Positions 49,192-58,916 of a stretch of DNA of 64,000 nt are shown here, piece by piece. Position 1 is the stretch's first letter. Every line of letters begins with the position of its first letter. The position numbers and the translations under genes were made by a program. The notes under the pieces were generated by a model. That model was not told the DNA's origin, ran no database searches, and saw nothing but the letters and a program-made list of their open reading frames with translations. This DNA is from Leptothrix discophora (lineage in GTDB: Bacteria; Pseudomonadota; Gammaproteobacteria; Burkholderiales; Burkholderiaceae_C): contig NZ_JAUZEE010000002.1 of NCBI RefSeq assembly GCF_030705305.1, positions 439,794 to 503,793 of the forward strand. The letters are read 5' to 3'.

Positions 49192-50292
49192 ATGACCCGC
49201 GTCACCGACCTCTACCACCAGACCCTGGCCGAACGTGGCTACCAGGCCGATCCGGCCCAGCTGCGCGCGGTCGCCGCGCTGCAGCGCTGCCAGGACGAAT
49301 GGGCGGCCTACAAGTCCCGCCGCAGCAACGCGCTGACCAAGGCGCTGGTGCGGCCGCCGATCCCGCGCGGGGTCTACATGTACGGCGGGGTGGGGCGCGG
49401 CAAGAGCTTCCTGATGGATGCCTTCTTCCAGGCCGTGCCGCTGCAGCGCAAGACCCGGCTGCACTTCCACGAGTTCATGCGCGAGGTGCACCGCGAGCTG
49501 CAGGACCTCAAGGGCATGGTCAATCCGCTCGATGAGCTGGGTCGGCGCATCTCCCGGCGCTTCCGGCTGATCTGCTTCGACGAGTTCCACGTCGCCGACG
49601 TCACCGACGCGATGATCCTGCACCGGCTGCTGGACGCGATGTTCCGCAACCGCGTGTCCATCATCACCACGTCGAACTTCCATCCCGATGGCCTCTACCC
49701 GAACGGCCTGCACCGCGACCGCATCCTGCCGGCCATCGAGCTGCTGAAGGCCCAGCTGGAGGTCATCAACGTCGACAACGGCACCGACTACCGGCGCCGC
49801 ACGCTCGAACAGGTCGAGCTGTACCACTCACCGCTGGGCGCCCAGGCCGATGCCTCGCTGACGCGGACCTTCGAGGAACTGGCCGAGGCCCGCGACGAGG
49901 ACCCGGTCATGAACATCGAGCACCGCGTGATCCGCGCCCGCCGCAAGGCCGGTGGCGTGGTCTGGTTCGACTTCAAGGAACTGTGCGGCGGGCCGCGCTC
50001 GCAGAACGACTACCTGGAACTGGCGACGCAGTTCCACACGCTGATCCTGTCGAACGTGCCGCTGATGCCGCCCAAGCTGGCCTCCGAGGCGCGCCGCTTC
50101 ACCTGGCTGGTCGACGTGCTCTACGACCGCCGCGTCAAGCTGGTGATCTCGGCCGCGGTGCCGCCCGAGCAGCTCTACACCGAAGGTCCGCTGTCGCACG
50201 AGTTCCCGCGCACGGTCTCGCGCCTGACGGAGATGCAGTCGGCCGAGTTCCTCGCGCTGGAGCGGCGCGATGTCGACACCTCGTTGACGTGA
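49192..50292 (+). CDS. zapE: Cell division protein ZapE (AFG1-like ATPase)
   Basis: The 366-residue P-loop ATPase has Walker A GGVGRGKS (65-72), Walker B ICFDEFHVADVTDAM, and the LHFHEFM and ITTSNFHPDGLYPNGL segments of the AFG1/ZapE family. ZapE associates with the Z-ring and destabilises FtsZ polymers. It commonly follows odhL in Burkholderiales. Tail-to-tail with the PP2C gene. Confidence 0.94.
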   Translation: MTRVTDLYHQTLAERGYQADPAQLRAVAALQRCQDEWAAYKSRRSNALTKALVRPPIPRGVYMYGGVGRGKSFLMDAFFQAVPLQRKTRLHFHEFMREVHRELQDLKGMVNPLDELGRRISRRFRLICFDEFHVADVTDAMILHRLLDAMFRNRVSIITTSNFHPDGLYPNGLHRDRILPAIELLKAQLEVINVDNGTDYRRRTLEQVELYHSPLGAQADASLTRTFEELAEARDEDPVMNIEHRVIRARRKAGGVVWFDFKELCGGPRSQNDYLELATQFHTLILSNVPLMPPKLASEARRFTWLVDVLYDRRVKLVISAAVPPEQLYTEGPLSHEFPRTVSRLTEMQSAEFLALERRDVDTSLT

Positions 50293-50316
50293 GCCCGTCG
50301 CCCGGGGGAATCCGGG

Positions 50317-51102
50317 TCAGCTGCCGTCGTCCGGCGCGTCCAGCGCCTCGACCTTGACCAGCGCGAGCGAGACGTTGTCGCCGCCGCCGCGGGCACGTTG
50401 GCGGGCCTTGGCGATCAGCATCTTGGTGGCGTCACGTGGCTTGAGCGCATGGGTGATGGTGCCCAGCTCGCGCGGCGTGAAGTAGTGCCACAGGCCGTCG
50501 CTGCACAGCAGGACCGAGTCGCCCAGCGCCAGCGTCTGCACCGCCTCCAGCGTCACCGGCGGGTCCTCGTCCGCACCCAGGCAGCCGGTCAGCAGGTGGC
50601 CGTGCGGGTGGTCGTTGGCCTCGTCCTCGGTGATCTCGCCCTGGTCGATCAGGCGCTGGACCAGCGAGTGATCCAGCGTGCGCGTGACCATCTGCGGACC
50701 GCGGAACAGGTAGACCCGCGAATCGCCCGCATGCACGACGTGGCACTCGCGGTTGGGCAGCAGCAGCGCGGCGGCGATCGTGCTGTGCGGCTCCTGCTCG
50801 GAGGTGATCGCGGTCAGCTTGATCATCAGGTGCGACTCCTCGACGAGCCGCTTGAGCAACGCCTCGGCGCTGTCCTTGACCGGCACGAAGCGCTCGAACA
50901 GCTGGCGCGCGATCAGCAGCACCTGGTCGGCCGCCTTGCGCCCGCCGCTCTTGCCGCCCATGCCGTCGGCCAGGATCGCCAGCAGGCAGCCGGCCACGCG
51001 TGGATGGGCATAGACCTCGACCTGGTCCTGCTGATAGAGACGATCGCCACGGTCGATCGCCGTGGCTGCCGTCAGCCGGTGTCCCGGCGCCATTGATTTC
51101 AT
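50317..51102 (-). CDS. PP2C-type serine/threonine protein phosphatase
   Basis: The 261-residue product contains the metal-binding motifs of the PPM family: GDRLYQQDQ, LLAILADGMGGKSGG, HAGDSRVYLFR, DSVLLCSDGLWHYF and GGGDNVSLALV. It removes phosphate from Ser/Thr, often opposing a Hanks-type kinase, for instance in type VI secretion or envelope control; no kinase gene is in this window. TATAGT lies nine bases before ATG 51102, so the mRNA could be leaderless; MAPG at 51093 is an alternative start. Confidence 0.92.
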   Translation of the reverse strand: MKSMAPGHRLTAATAIDRGDRLYQQDQVEVYAHPRVAGCLLAILADGMGGKSGGRKAADQVLLIARQLFERFVPVKDSAEALLKRLVEESHLMIKLTAITSEQEPHSTIAAALLLPNRECHVVHAGDSRVYLFRGPQMVTRTLDHSLVQRLIDQGEITEDEANDHPHGHLLTGCLGADEDPPVTLEAVQTLALGDSVLLCSDGLWHYFTPRELGTITHALKPRDATKMLIAKARQRARGGGDNVSLALVKVEALDAPDDGS

Positions 51103-51110
51103 GGTCGAAA

Positions 51111-51118
51111 ACTATAAT
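51111..51118. promoter_or_regulatory. Overlapping divergent -10 elements
   Basis: ACTATAAT reads TATAAT on the plus strand (51113-51118, toward the helicase) and TATAGT on the minus strand (51116-51111, toward the phosphatase). Both cannot be occupied at once, so the two genes would be transcribed in competition. Confidence 0.5.
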
Positions 51119-51336
51119 CGTGGACACGTTTTGCGCGTGCCGGCATCGCTGCACGTGGCAGCGCGACTCGCTGCATTGTCCACGCCGACGGGCTTCCTGA
51201 ACGCCTCGACGGTGCCCGGATGCCACTGGTCCGGCCCACCGGACCTCGAACCGCGACGCACTCGCTCCCCGATCTTGACGACTGCCCCTTCCTTCCACCG
51301 ACCGGACGCGTCGCCCGCCGACGGCGCTCGCCGCTG

Positions 51337-53310
51337 ATGGCCGTCGCGCGCAGCCCGCTGCAGACCGAGGTGCTCGACGCCTTCGCGCCGGGTGGCCTGC
51401 TGGCGCGCAGCGACGCGCAATTCCGGCCGCGCGAGGTCCAGACGCGGCTGGCACTGGCCGTGGCGCAGGCGCTCGACGAGCGCAGCGTGCTGGTCGCCGA
51501 GGCCGGCACCGGCGTGGGCAAGACCTTCGGCTATCTCGTGCCGCTGCTGCTGTCGGGCCAGCGCGCGCTGGTCAGCACGGCCACCAAGAGCCTGCAGGAC
51601 CAGCTCTTCATGCGCGACCTGCCGCGACTGGCTCGCCAGCTGGGCCTGCCGGTGCAGATCGCGCTGCTCAAGGGCCGCGGCTCCTACCTCTGCCTACACC
51701 GGCTGCAGCTGGCGCGCCAGCAGGGTGAGCTGCCGGACCGCCAGTCGGTGCGGCTGCTGGCGCGCATCGAACAATGGGCCCAGGCCACGCACAAGGGCGA
51801 CCTCGCCGAGCTGGACGTGCTCGACGACCGCTCGCCGATCGTGCCGCTGGTGACCTCCACGCGTGAGAACTGCCTGGGCAGCGAATGCCCCAGCTACCGC
51901 GATTGCCACGTCATGCTGGCCCGCCGCGAGGCGCTGCAGGCCGACCTGGTGGTCGTCAACCATCACCTGTTCTTCGCCGACCTGGCCTTGCGCGACACCG
52001 GCATGGCCGAGCTGCTGCCCAGCGTCGATGCGGTCGTGTTCGACGAGGCCCATCAGCTCAACGAGGCTGGCGTGCAGTTCCTCGGCCGCCACCTCGGCAC
52101 CGGCCAGCTGCTGGACTACAGCCGCGACCTGCTGGCCGCCGGCCTGGCCCATGCGCGCGGCCTGCAGGACTGGTCGGCCATTGCCGGCCAGGTCGAGCAG
52201 GGCGCGCGCCGGCTGCGCCTGGCCTGTGCCGGCGAACTGCGGGGCTCGGCCCGGCTGCGCTGGGACGAGCGCGGCCGCAGCGCCGACTTCGCCGAGGCGC
52301 TCGAGGCCGCCCGACGGGCCTGCGTCGGCGCCAGCGATGCGCTCGGCCCGGTCGCCGAGGCGGCGCCGGAGCTGGCCAAGCTGCGCGAGAGGGCTCAGGC
52401 ACTGAGCCAGCTGCTGGCTGCCTATGCCCAGCCGGTGCCGCCGGGCCACGTGCGCTGGCTGGACCTGACGCTGCACCAGGCACGCCTGTCCGAGGCGCCG
52501 CTGGACATCCGCGAGACCTTGCGTGACCAGGTCGAGGACGGCAGCCGGGCCTGGATCTTCACGTCGGCGACGCTGGGCGACGACGATGAGCTGAGCTGGT
52601 TCACCCGCAGTGCCGGCGTCGAGGATGCGCAGACGCTGCGGGTGGGCAGCCCCTTCGACTACCCGCGCCACGGCCGGCTCTACGTGCCCTCGTCGATGCC
52701 GCGACCCAACGATCCCCGTCATCCGGCGGCGGTCGGCGCGCTGGCCGCGCGCTGCGCGGCGGCGCTGGGTGGCCGCACCTTCGTGCTGACGACGACGCTG
52801 CGTGCGCTGCGCGAGGTCGGCGAGCACCTGCGCGGCGTGTTCGCCGCGATGGCCGATCCGATCGAGGTCCTGGTGCAGGGCGAGGGTCCGAAGCGGGCCT
52901 TGCTGAGCCGCTTCCTGAGTGCGCCGCGCGCCGTGCTGGTCGGCTCGCACAGCTTCTGGGAAGGCATCGACGTGCCGGGCAAGGCGCTGCAATGCGTGCT
53001 GATCGACAAGCTGCCCTTCCCGCCGCCGAATGACCCGCTGGCCGAGGCGCGCAGCCGCAGCCTGGAGGCGCAAGGCCAGTCGCCTTTCGACGACTACTTC
53101 GTGCCCGAGGCGGCGGTGGCGCTCAAGCAGGGCGCCGGGCGGCTGATCCGCAGCGAGACCGATCGCGGCCTGCTGGTGATCTGCGACACGCGCCTGCTGA
53201 GCATGGGCTACGGGCGCCGCTTGCTGGCGGCACTCCCGCCGATGCCGATGGTCGAGAGCGAGGCCGAGGCACTGGACTGGCTGAAGGCGCTGGCGGGCGA
53301 GCCGGCCTGA
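51337..53310 (+). CDS. dinG: DinG/YoaA-type ATP-dependent DNA helicase
   Basis: The 657-residue XPD-like helicase has Walker A AGTGVGKT (56-63), a four-cysteine iron-sulphur site (Cys120, Cys180, Cys185, Cys191), the DEAH box FDEAH (236-240) and C-terminal QGAGRLIRSETDRG (helicase motif VI). Such 5'-3' helicases unwind R-loops, D-loops and G-quadruplexes in repair. Whether it is DinG or YoaA cannot be settled; no LexA box was seen. The frame is open to 51220, but conserved sequence begins after ATG 51337. Confidence 0.93.
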   Translation: MAVARSPLQTEVLDAFAPGGLLARSDAQFRPREVQTRLALAVAQALDERSVLVAEAGTGVGKTFGYLVPLLLSGQRALVSTATKSLQDQLFMRDLPRLARQLGLPVQIALLKGRGSYLCLHRLQLARQQGELPDRQSVRLLARIEQWAQATHKGDLAELDVLDDRSPIVPLVTSTRENCLGSECPSYRDCHVMLARREALQADLVVVNHHLFFADLALRDTGMAELLPSVDAVVFDEAHQLNEAGVQFLGRHLGTGQLLDYSRDLLAAGLAHARGLQDWSAIAGQVEQGARRLRLACAGELRGSARLRWDERGRSADFAEALEAARRACVGASDALGPVAEAAPELAKLRERAQALSQLLAAYAQPVPPGHVRWLDLTLHQARLSEAPLDIRETLRDQVEDGSRAWIFTSATLGDDDELSWFTRSAGVEDAQTLRVGSPFDYPRHGRLYVPSSMPRPNDPRHPAAVGALAARCAAALGGRTFVLTTTLRALREVGEHLRGVFAAMADPIEVLVQGEGPKRALLSRFLSAPRAVLVGSHSFWEGIDVPGKALQCVLIDKLPFPPPNDPLAEARSRSLEAQGQSPFDDYFVPEAAVALKQGAGRLIRSETDRGLLVICDTRLLSMGYGRRLLAALPPMPMVESEAEALDWLKALAGEPA

Positions 53311-53360
53311 ACGCGTCGGAACCGGATGCGGCTGGCCGGGAGGCCGTCGATCCGGCTGTA

Positions 53361-54215
53361 TCAGCGGTTCGCGACCTGGCCGCCGGGCGTGTCCTGGCGC
53401 TGCGCCAGCCAGGCGCTCTTCGGGTAGTTGGTCTGCAGCACGCGCCAGGTGTCGTCGCGCAGCGTCGTCAGACCGAGCTTGTCGTAGCTGCTGGCCATGA
53501 TGAACAGCGCCTCCTCGGCCGCGGGCACGCCGCGGAAGTCGACCAGCGCCTGCTGCGCCCGGTTGGCGGCCGCCACGTAGGCACCGCGCCGGAAGTAGTA
53601 GCGCGCCACATGGACCTCGTGGGCCGCCAGCGAGTTGATGATGTAGTTGATCCGCACGCGCGCATCGGGCGCGTACTTCGATTCGGGGTAGCGCTCGACC
53701 AGCTGCTTGAAGCTCTGGTAGGCGGCGCGCGAGGCCTGCTGGTCGCGCTCGGCCAGGTCGGTGCCGACGACGGTGCCGAACAGGCCGAGGTCGTCGTTGA
53801 AGTTGATCAGGCCCTGCAGGTAGTAGGCGTAGTCGGCGGCCGGGCTGGTCGGGTGCAGCTTGAGGAAGCGCTCGACCGTGGCGAGCGCCTGGGCCTTTTC
53901 GCGCTGCTTGTAGTGCAGGTGGGCCCGCTCCAGCTGGGCCTGCTGGGCCAGCAGCGTGCCGGCAGCCAGGCCTTCGATGCGCTCGTAGAGCTTGATGGCC
54001 CGTTCGTTCGCCCCGGCCGAGGCTTCCTCGCGGGCCTCTTCGTACAATTTCCCGACGTTGTTGTTCTCGGGCAGCTTCTTCGGATCGCCGGCGCAGGCGC
54101 CCAGAAGCGTGGCCAGGACCAGCGCACCGGCCAGCATGACGCGATGGCCGGTCAAGCCGCGGCGGACCGTGGTGCCGACCGTGGTGCGGACCTGGAAGCG
54201 TGGGGCGCTGAACAT
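53361..54215 (-). CDS. bamD: Outer membrane assembly lipoprotein BamD
   Basis: The 284-residue product has a lipobox LLGAC (Cys41) after a long n-region and a chain of TPR repeats (KLYEEAREEASAGANERAIKLYERIE, FLKLHPTSPAADYAYYLQGLINF). BamD is the essential lipoprotein partner of BamA in folding outer membrane beta-barrels. GGTGAG lies eight bases before the ATG. Confidence 0.94.
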   Translation of the reverse strand: MFSAPRFQVRTTVGTTVRRGLTGHRVMLAGALVLATLLGACAGDPKKLPENNNVGKLYEEAREEASAGANERAIKLYERIEGLAAGTLLAQQAQLERAHLHYKQREKAQALATVERFLKLHPTSPAADYAYYLQGLINFNDDLGLFGTVVGTDLAERDQQASRAAYQSFKQLVERYPESKYAPDARVRINYIINSLAAHEVHVARYYFRRGAYVAAANRAQQALVDFRGVPAAEEALFIMASSYDKLGLTTLRDDTWRVLQTNYPKSAWLAQRQDTPGGQVANR

Positions 54216-54267
54216 GGCGTCTGCTCACCGGCGGTCAGGCGCCGGCTTCGATGGAAACAAGCCGATG

Positions 54268-54273
54268 ATTATA
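54268..54273 (-). promoter_or_regulatory. -10 box of bamD
   Basis: TATAAT on the minus strand, 52 bases from the bamD ATG. It overlaps the sequence just upstream of the rluD ribosome binding site; no clear -35. Confidence 0.5.
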
Positions 54274-54287
54274 GGAAGGGGGTCCGC

Positions 54288-55385
54288 GTGACCTCAGCCC
54301 CGGACGCGACCCTGACCGGTGTCGACGACGAGTTCGACGAAGCCCTTGACGACGCCGCCGCAGCCGATGGCAGCGTTCCACCCGATGCCGATGCGGTCGA
54401 GCGCCGCCGCGCCCGCGTCGATGCCCGCACCCACGGCCTGCGCCTGGACAAGCTGCTGGTGACGCTGGCAGGCGAGTTCTCGCGCAGCCACCTGCAGCAC
54501 CTGATCGAGGCTGGCCACGTGCAGGTCGACGCGCGCGTCGCGACGCAGGCCTCGCGCAAGGTCACGGCCGGCCAGCAGGTCGAGGTCGCGCTGTGGCCGA
54601 CGGCGCAGAGCACCGCCTTCCGGCCCGAACCGATGGCGCTGGCCATCGTCCACGAGGACGAGCACCTGCTGGTGATCGACAAGCCCGCGGGCCTGGTCGT
54701 GCATCCCGCCGCCGGCCACTGGAGCGGCACGCTGCTCAACGGGCTTCTGGCCCACCACGTCGGCGCCGCGCAGTTGCCCCGCGCAGGCATCGTGCACCGG
54801 CTCGACAAGGACACGTCGGGCCTGATGCTGGTGGCGCGCACGCTGGTGGCCCAGACCGCGCTGGTGCGCGCGATCGCCGATCGCAGCGTGCATCGCGAGT
54901 ACGTCGCGCTGGTGCATGGTGACCTGGCCGGCAGCGCGCCCGGTCGGCCGCTGCGCATCGATGCGGCGATCGGGCGCGATCCGGTCTCGCGCGTGAAGAT
55001 GGCGCTGCTCGCCAGCGGCAAGCCGGCGATGACCGACGTCCTGCGGCTGGGCGTCGCAAGCTTGCCGATCGGTCCGGGCGGCACCTCACGTCCGGTCAGC
55101 GCGGTGCATTGCAAGCTGCACACCGGCCGGACCCACCAGATCCGCGTCCACCTGACCTCGCGCGGGCACCCGCTGCTGGCCGATGCGATGTACGGCGGCG
55201 CGCCGGCCCTGGGCCTGGCACGCCAGGCGCTGCACGCGGCGCGGCTGTCGCTGGCGCATCCGGTCGACGGCCGCGCGCTGGTCTTCGAGGCGCCGCTTCC
55301 GTCAGACATTGCACAGGCCTGGCCACAGGTGTGTGGCCAGCCGTTCAGCCGCTTGCCATCGTGGGACTACAATCCGCGACGTTGA
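54288..55385 (+). CDS. rluD: 23S rRNA pseudouridine synthase RluD, GTG start
   Basis: The 365-residue enzyme has an acidic N-terminal tail, an S4 RNA-binding domain (LRLDKLLVTLAGEFSRSHLQHLIEAGHVQVDARV) and the synthase core with the catalytic Asp in GIVHRLDKDTSGLM. RluD modifies helix 69 of 23S rRNA. No ATG fits; a GTG at 54288 has AGGAAGGGG seven bases upstream. Divergent from bamD, as in many proteobacteria. Confidence 0.92.
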   Translation: MTSAPDATLTGVDDEFDEALDDAAAADGSVPPDADAVERRRARVDARTHGLRLDKLLVTLAGEFSRSHLQHLIEAGHVQVDARVATQASRKVTAGQQVEVALWPTAQSTAFRPEPMALAIVHEDEHLLVIDKPAGLVVHPAAGHWSGTLLNGLLAHHVGAAQLPRAGIVHRLDKDTSGLMLVARTLVAQTALVRAIADRSVHREYVALVHGDLAGSAPGRPLRIDAAIGRDPVSRVKMALLASGKPAMTDVLRLGVASLPIGPGGTSRPVSAVHCKLHTGRTHQIRVHLTSRGHPLLADAMYGGAPALGLARQALHAARLSLAHPVDGRALVFEAPLPSDIAQAWPQVCGQPFSRLPSWDYNPRR

Positions 55386-55753
55386 GTCGAAGCAGCGCCG
55401 TCGCCTGCACCGATCCATCCGGCAGAATCAGCGCCGGCGTCGGGTCCGGTGGTCAGCCGAAGGCCGCGACCCCCGGTCGTCGAGGATGTAGCCCTCGGTC
55501 GACACCGGCTCAGGAAAGACAGCGCGAACCGTCCGCATGCCGGTGCGACGGTCTCCCGATGCGGAGGCCCGCAAGGCCGGACTGGCGCGACATGGGGCGC
55601 GAGATGCGCCCGCACCAAGAACAGTGACACGCTGGCCCGCCCAAGAGGGAAGGGCCGCAACCCCCGGCCGACAGGCCGAAGAACAGCAACCGACCGGGCC
55701 ACTGGCCCGCACACAGGCAGCCGGGATGGCGGCCAAGGTGACAGACCGTATCC
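55386..55753. other. 368-base region without a recognised gene
   Basis: Between rluD and scpB I see no conserved coding frame, no terminator with a T-run and no clear promoter. Open frames here run as antisense or extension shadows of neighbours. scpA, which usually precedes scpB, is not here. The stretch may hold the scpB-rluB promoter or be remnant DNA. Confidence 0.6.
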
Positions 55754-56374
55754 ATGAACACCCAGGATGCCAAACGCGTCCTCGAGACCGCGCTCATCTG
55801 CGCCCAGCAGCCGATGACGGTGCGCGAGATGCGCGTGCTCTTCGATGACGAGCTTGCCGCCGACACGGTGCGCGGGCTGCTCGACGAGCTTCTGCGCGAC
55901 TGGCGCGACCGTGGTGTCGAGCTGGTCTGCGTGGCCAGCGGCTGGCGTTTCCAGAGCCGGCCCGCGATGCGCGTCTACCTCGATCGCCTGCACCCCGAGA
56001 AGCCGCCGAAGTACACCCGCGCGACGCTCGAGACGCTGGCCATCATTGCCTACCGCCAACCGGTCACGCGCGGCGACATCGAGGAAATCCGCGGTGTCAC
56101 CGTCAGCAGCCAGATGATCAAGCAGCTCGAGGACCGCGGCTGGGTCGACACGATCGGCTACCGCGACGCTCCCGGCCGACCGGCGCTGCTGGCGACCACG
56201 CGCCAGTTCCTTGACGACCTGGGCCTGCGCTCGCTCGACCAGCTGCCCACGCTGGACGCGGTGCTGCCCGACCCCCAGAACCTGGCTGCGGCACTGCCGC
56301 AGCAGACCTCCCTGCTCGACGCGCTCGAAGCCGACGCGGCACCGGGCGATGTCACACCTTCCGAAGAGGCCTGA
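55754..56374 (+). CDS. scpB: Segregation and condensation protein ScpB
   Basis: The 206-residue protein consists of two winged-helix domains ([46 protein letters not shown]) plus an acidic C-terminal tail. ScpB dimers join ScpA and SMC to organise and segregate the chromosome. rluB starts 9 bases downstream, a frequent pair. Confidence 0.93.
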   Translation: MNTQDAKRVLETALICAQQPMTVREMRVLFDDELAADTVRGLLDELLRDWRDRGVELVCVASGWRFQSRPAMRVYLDRLHPEKPPKYTRATLETLAIIAYRQPVTRGDIEEIRGVTVSSQMIKQLEDRGWVDTIGYRDAPGRPALLATTRQFLDDLGLRSLDQLPTLDAVLPDPQNLAAALPQQTSLLDALEADAAPGDVTPSEEA

Positions 56375-56383
56375 GGCCACACG

Positions 56384-58696
56384 ATGAACGACCAGCCTGA
56401 TTCCACCGATCCGACCCCGGCCGCCGCCGCGTCCGATTCCGCTCCGGCGCCTCGTCGTCGCGCGCCTCGCAAGACCGCTGCGGCGGTCGAGGCCGGCGCG
56501 CCGGCCGTCGTGGCGCCTGCTGCCGTGGCGCCAACCGAGGCCGCCGCGCCCGACAGCGCCGAGGCCGTGCCCGCGAAGGCGCCACGTCGCCGCGCCCCGG
56601 CCCGATCGGCCAGCCCGATCGAGCAGGCCGCTGCGGCCGCAGCCGAGTCGCTTGCCGCGCCGGCCGTGGTCGATGTGCCGGCGGCGCTGCCCGCAGAAGT
56701 TCCCGCCGAACGACCGGCAGAAGGGCTCGCCGAGGCCACTGTCGCCGCCAAGCCCAAGGCGCCGCGCAAGCGCAAGGCGGCCGACGTGGCCGAGGCCGTC
56801 GAGGTCGCCGATGCAGCACCCGTGGCCGCGCCGGTCGTCGAAGCCGCTGCAGAACCGGCCGTCGAAGCCGCCGCGCCGGCCCGTCGTCCGCGCAACCGCA
56901 AGCCAGCCGCCGAGCCGTCGGTCGAGGCTGCTGCGGCCACCACGGCCGCTCCTGTCGAAGCCCTGGCAGAGCCGGTGGTCGAGGCGCAGGCTTCCACCGA
57001 ACCGGCCGCCGCCGAAGGTCAGTCGTCCCAAGGCGACGAGGCCCAGGATCGTGGTCCGCGCCGCCGTGACCGCCGCAACCGCCGTGATCGCCAACGTGCC
57101 GCCGCCGACGAGGGCGCCAGTGCCGACGTGGCGGCCTCGCCGGTCGCTGCTGCGGTCGATGACGTGCCACCCACCGGCGAGGTCGCCTTGCCGGTCGATG
57201 CCGGCGAGCTGTTCGCCGAGGTGCTGTCCGGCGAGTTCGATGTCGAGCCGGTCGAGGAAGCCGCCGCCGAGCCGACCAAGCGCGTGCTGCGCCCCGAACC
57301 CGAGGCGCCCAAGCTGCACAAGGTGCTGGCGCAGTCCGGCGTCGGCTCGCGCCGCGACATGGAGCAGCTGATCCAGGACGGCCAGGTGACCGTCAATGGC
57401 GAGGTCGCCCACGTCGGCATGCGCATCGCCCACGGCGACCAGATCAAGATCGCCGGCCGGCCGGTCAAGGTGCGCATCGCACCCGGACCGGCCCGCATCC
57501 TGGCCTATCACAAGCCGGTCGGCGAGGTCGTCACGCACCACGACCCGGAAGGCCGTCCGACCGTGTTCCGCGGGCTGCCGCGCCTGCCGTCGGGCAAGTG
57601 GCTGTCGGTCGGCCGCCTGGACATCAACACCGAAGGCCTGCTGCTGTTCACCAGCTCGGGCGAACTGGCCAACCAGCTGATGCACCCGCGCTTCGGCGTC
57701 GAGCGCGAGTACGCCGTGCGCGTGCTCGGCAAGCTCGAAGAGGGTGACCGCGCCCAGTTGCTCGAAGGCGTCGACGTCGACGGCCAGCGAGCCGCCTTCA
57801 AGGCCATCGCCGACGGCGGTGGCGAGGGCGTCAACCACTGGTACCGCGTGATCATTGCCGAAGGCCGCAACCGCGAGGTTCGCAAGCTGTTCGACGCCGT
57901 CGGCCTGACCGTCAGCCGCCTGATCCGCATCCGCTACGGCACCGTGGTGCTGCCGCGCGGCCTCAAGCGCGGCGTCTGGGTCGAGCTCGGCGAGTACGAC
58001 GTGCGCGCGATCCGCCGTCTGGCGCACGCGCCGCGCGACGGGGCCGGCCAGGGTCCGCGCGAGGCCCAGGGCGAGGCGCCGCAGGGCCAGCAGCAGCCCC
58101 AGCAGCCCCAGCAGCCGCGTGGTCAGCAGCAACAGCGTGGCCCGCAGCATGGCAAGGGCCAGAAGGGTCAGCAAGGCCAGCAGCATGGCCAGGGCGGACC
58201 GAACGGTCGCCAGGCCGGTCAGGGTGGCCAGGGTGGTGGCCAGGGCCAGGGCCAGGGCCAAGGTCAGGGCAAGCAGCGCGGCAAGCATGGCAAGCCGGGC
58301 TTCGGGGGTCAGGGCAACCCAGGGGGGCAGGGCGGCAACTTCGAGCAGCGGCGTCCTGATGCCCGCGCCGAACAGCGTCCGCCGCGTGCCGAGCCTTCGG
58401 TGCCGCGCGACGATCCGGACTACGACGACGGTCCGATGTACATCCCCAACCCGCTGGAACAGACCTTCGACCGCCGCTTCGCGACCGGCTCCAAGCGCAT
58501 CTCTGCCGGCTTCGGTCGCCCGATCGAGGAACCGGTGGGTGGCCGTGGCAACGGTCCCCGCAAGGGTGCCGGCGGCGGCCCGCGCGAACCCGATCCGCTG
58601 CAGACCTCGGTGGGCTACATCGGTGCCGACGCCTACTTCACCAAGCCCGGTGGCGGTGGCGGCAAGAACCGCGGTGGCGGTGGCCGGCGGCGCTGA
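56384..58696 (+). CDS. rluB: 23S rRNA pseudouridine synthase RluB with very long disordered extensions
   Basis: The core (about residues 305-555) is an RsuA-family synthase: S4 domain KLHKVLAQSGVGSRRDMEQLIQDG, catalytic Asp in GRLDINTEGLLLFT, and GRNREVRKLFDAVGL. Before it lie about 300 residues rich in Ala, Pro, Val and Glu with Arg-rich clusters (RRRDRRNRRDRQ); after it about 210 residues rich in Gln and Gly, ending in GGGGGKNRGGGGRRR. The total of 770 residues is more than twice the E. coli enzyme. The extensions may bind RNA or drive condensation. Confidence 0.9.
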   Translation: MNDQPDSTDPTPAAAASDSAPAPRRRAPRKTAAAVEAGAPAVVAPAAVAPTEAAAPDSAEAVPAKAPRRRAPARSASPIEQAAAAAAESLAAPAVVDVPAALPAEVPAERPAEGLAEATVAAKPKAPRKRKAADVAEAVEVADAAPVAAPVVEAAAEPAVEAAAPARRPRNRKPAAEPSVEAAAATTAAPVEALAEPVVEAQASTEPAAAEGQSSQGDEAQDRGPRRRDRRNRRDRQRAAADEGASADVAASPVAAAVDDVPPTGEVALPVDAGELFAEVLSGEFDVEPVEEAAAEPTKRVLRPEPEAPKLHKVLAQSGVGSRRDMEQLIQDGQVTVNGEVAHVGMRIAHGDQIKIAGRPVKVRIAPGPARILAYHKPVGEVVTHHDPEGRPTVFRGLPRLPSGKWLSVGRLDINTEGLLLFTSSGELANQLMHPRFGVEREYAVRVLGKLEEGDRAQLLEGVDVDGQRAAFKAIADGGGEGVNHWYRVIIAEGRNREVRKLFDAVGLTVSRLIRIRYGTVVLPRGLKRGVWVELGEYDVRAIRRLAHAPRDGAGQGPREAQGEAPQGQQQPQQPQQPRGQQQQRGPQHGKGQKGQQGQQHGQGGPNGRQAGQGGQGGGQGQGQGQGQGKQRGKHGKPGFGGQGNPGGQGGNFEQRRPDARAEQRPPRAEPSVPRDDPDYDDGPMYIPNPLEQTFDRRFATGSKRISAGFGRPIEEPVGGRGNGPRKGAGGGPREPDPLQTSVGYIGADAYFTKPGGGGGKNRGGGGRRR

Positions 58697-58916
58697 GGCG
58701 CTGCGACAGCCTCGCCCGGGCGAGCCGCCTTCCGGCCGTTTGCCCTGCGCTGCCCCACGCACAAGACCCTGCCTCGGGGTCCGGCCGGTCCGGACCCCGA
58801 TGTCCCTTGATGGCACCGGCTGACCCAAGCGGTCCGGTGCTGTCACGTCCGGCGGCTAAAATCGTCGGCTTTTCGTCAACACCCGGTCCCACGAGAACCG
58901 GTCCCTGGAGAACTAC

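Noticed and set aside
55386-55753. Short frames in the rluD-scpB gap as a missing scpA
   Set aside because: Their translations carry no ScpA-like sequence and far too little length.
55367-58846. A 1159-codon minus-strand frame over scpB-rluB
   Set aside because: Gly/Arg/Leu-rich shadow of the repetitive rluB extensions; no independent evidence.
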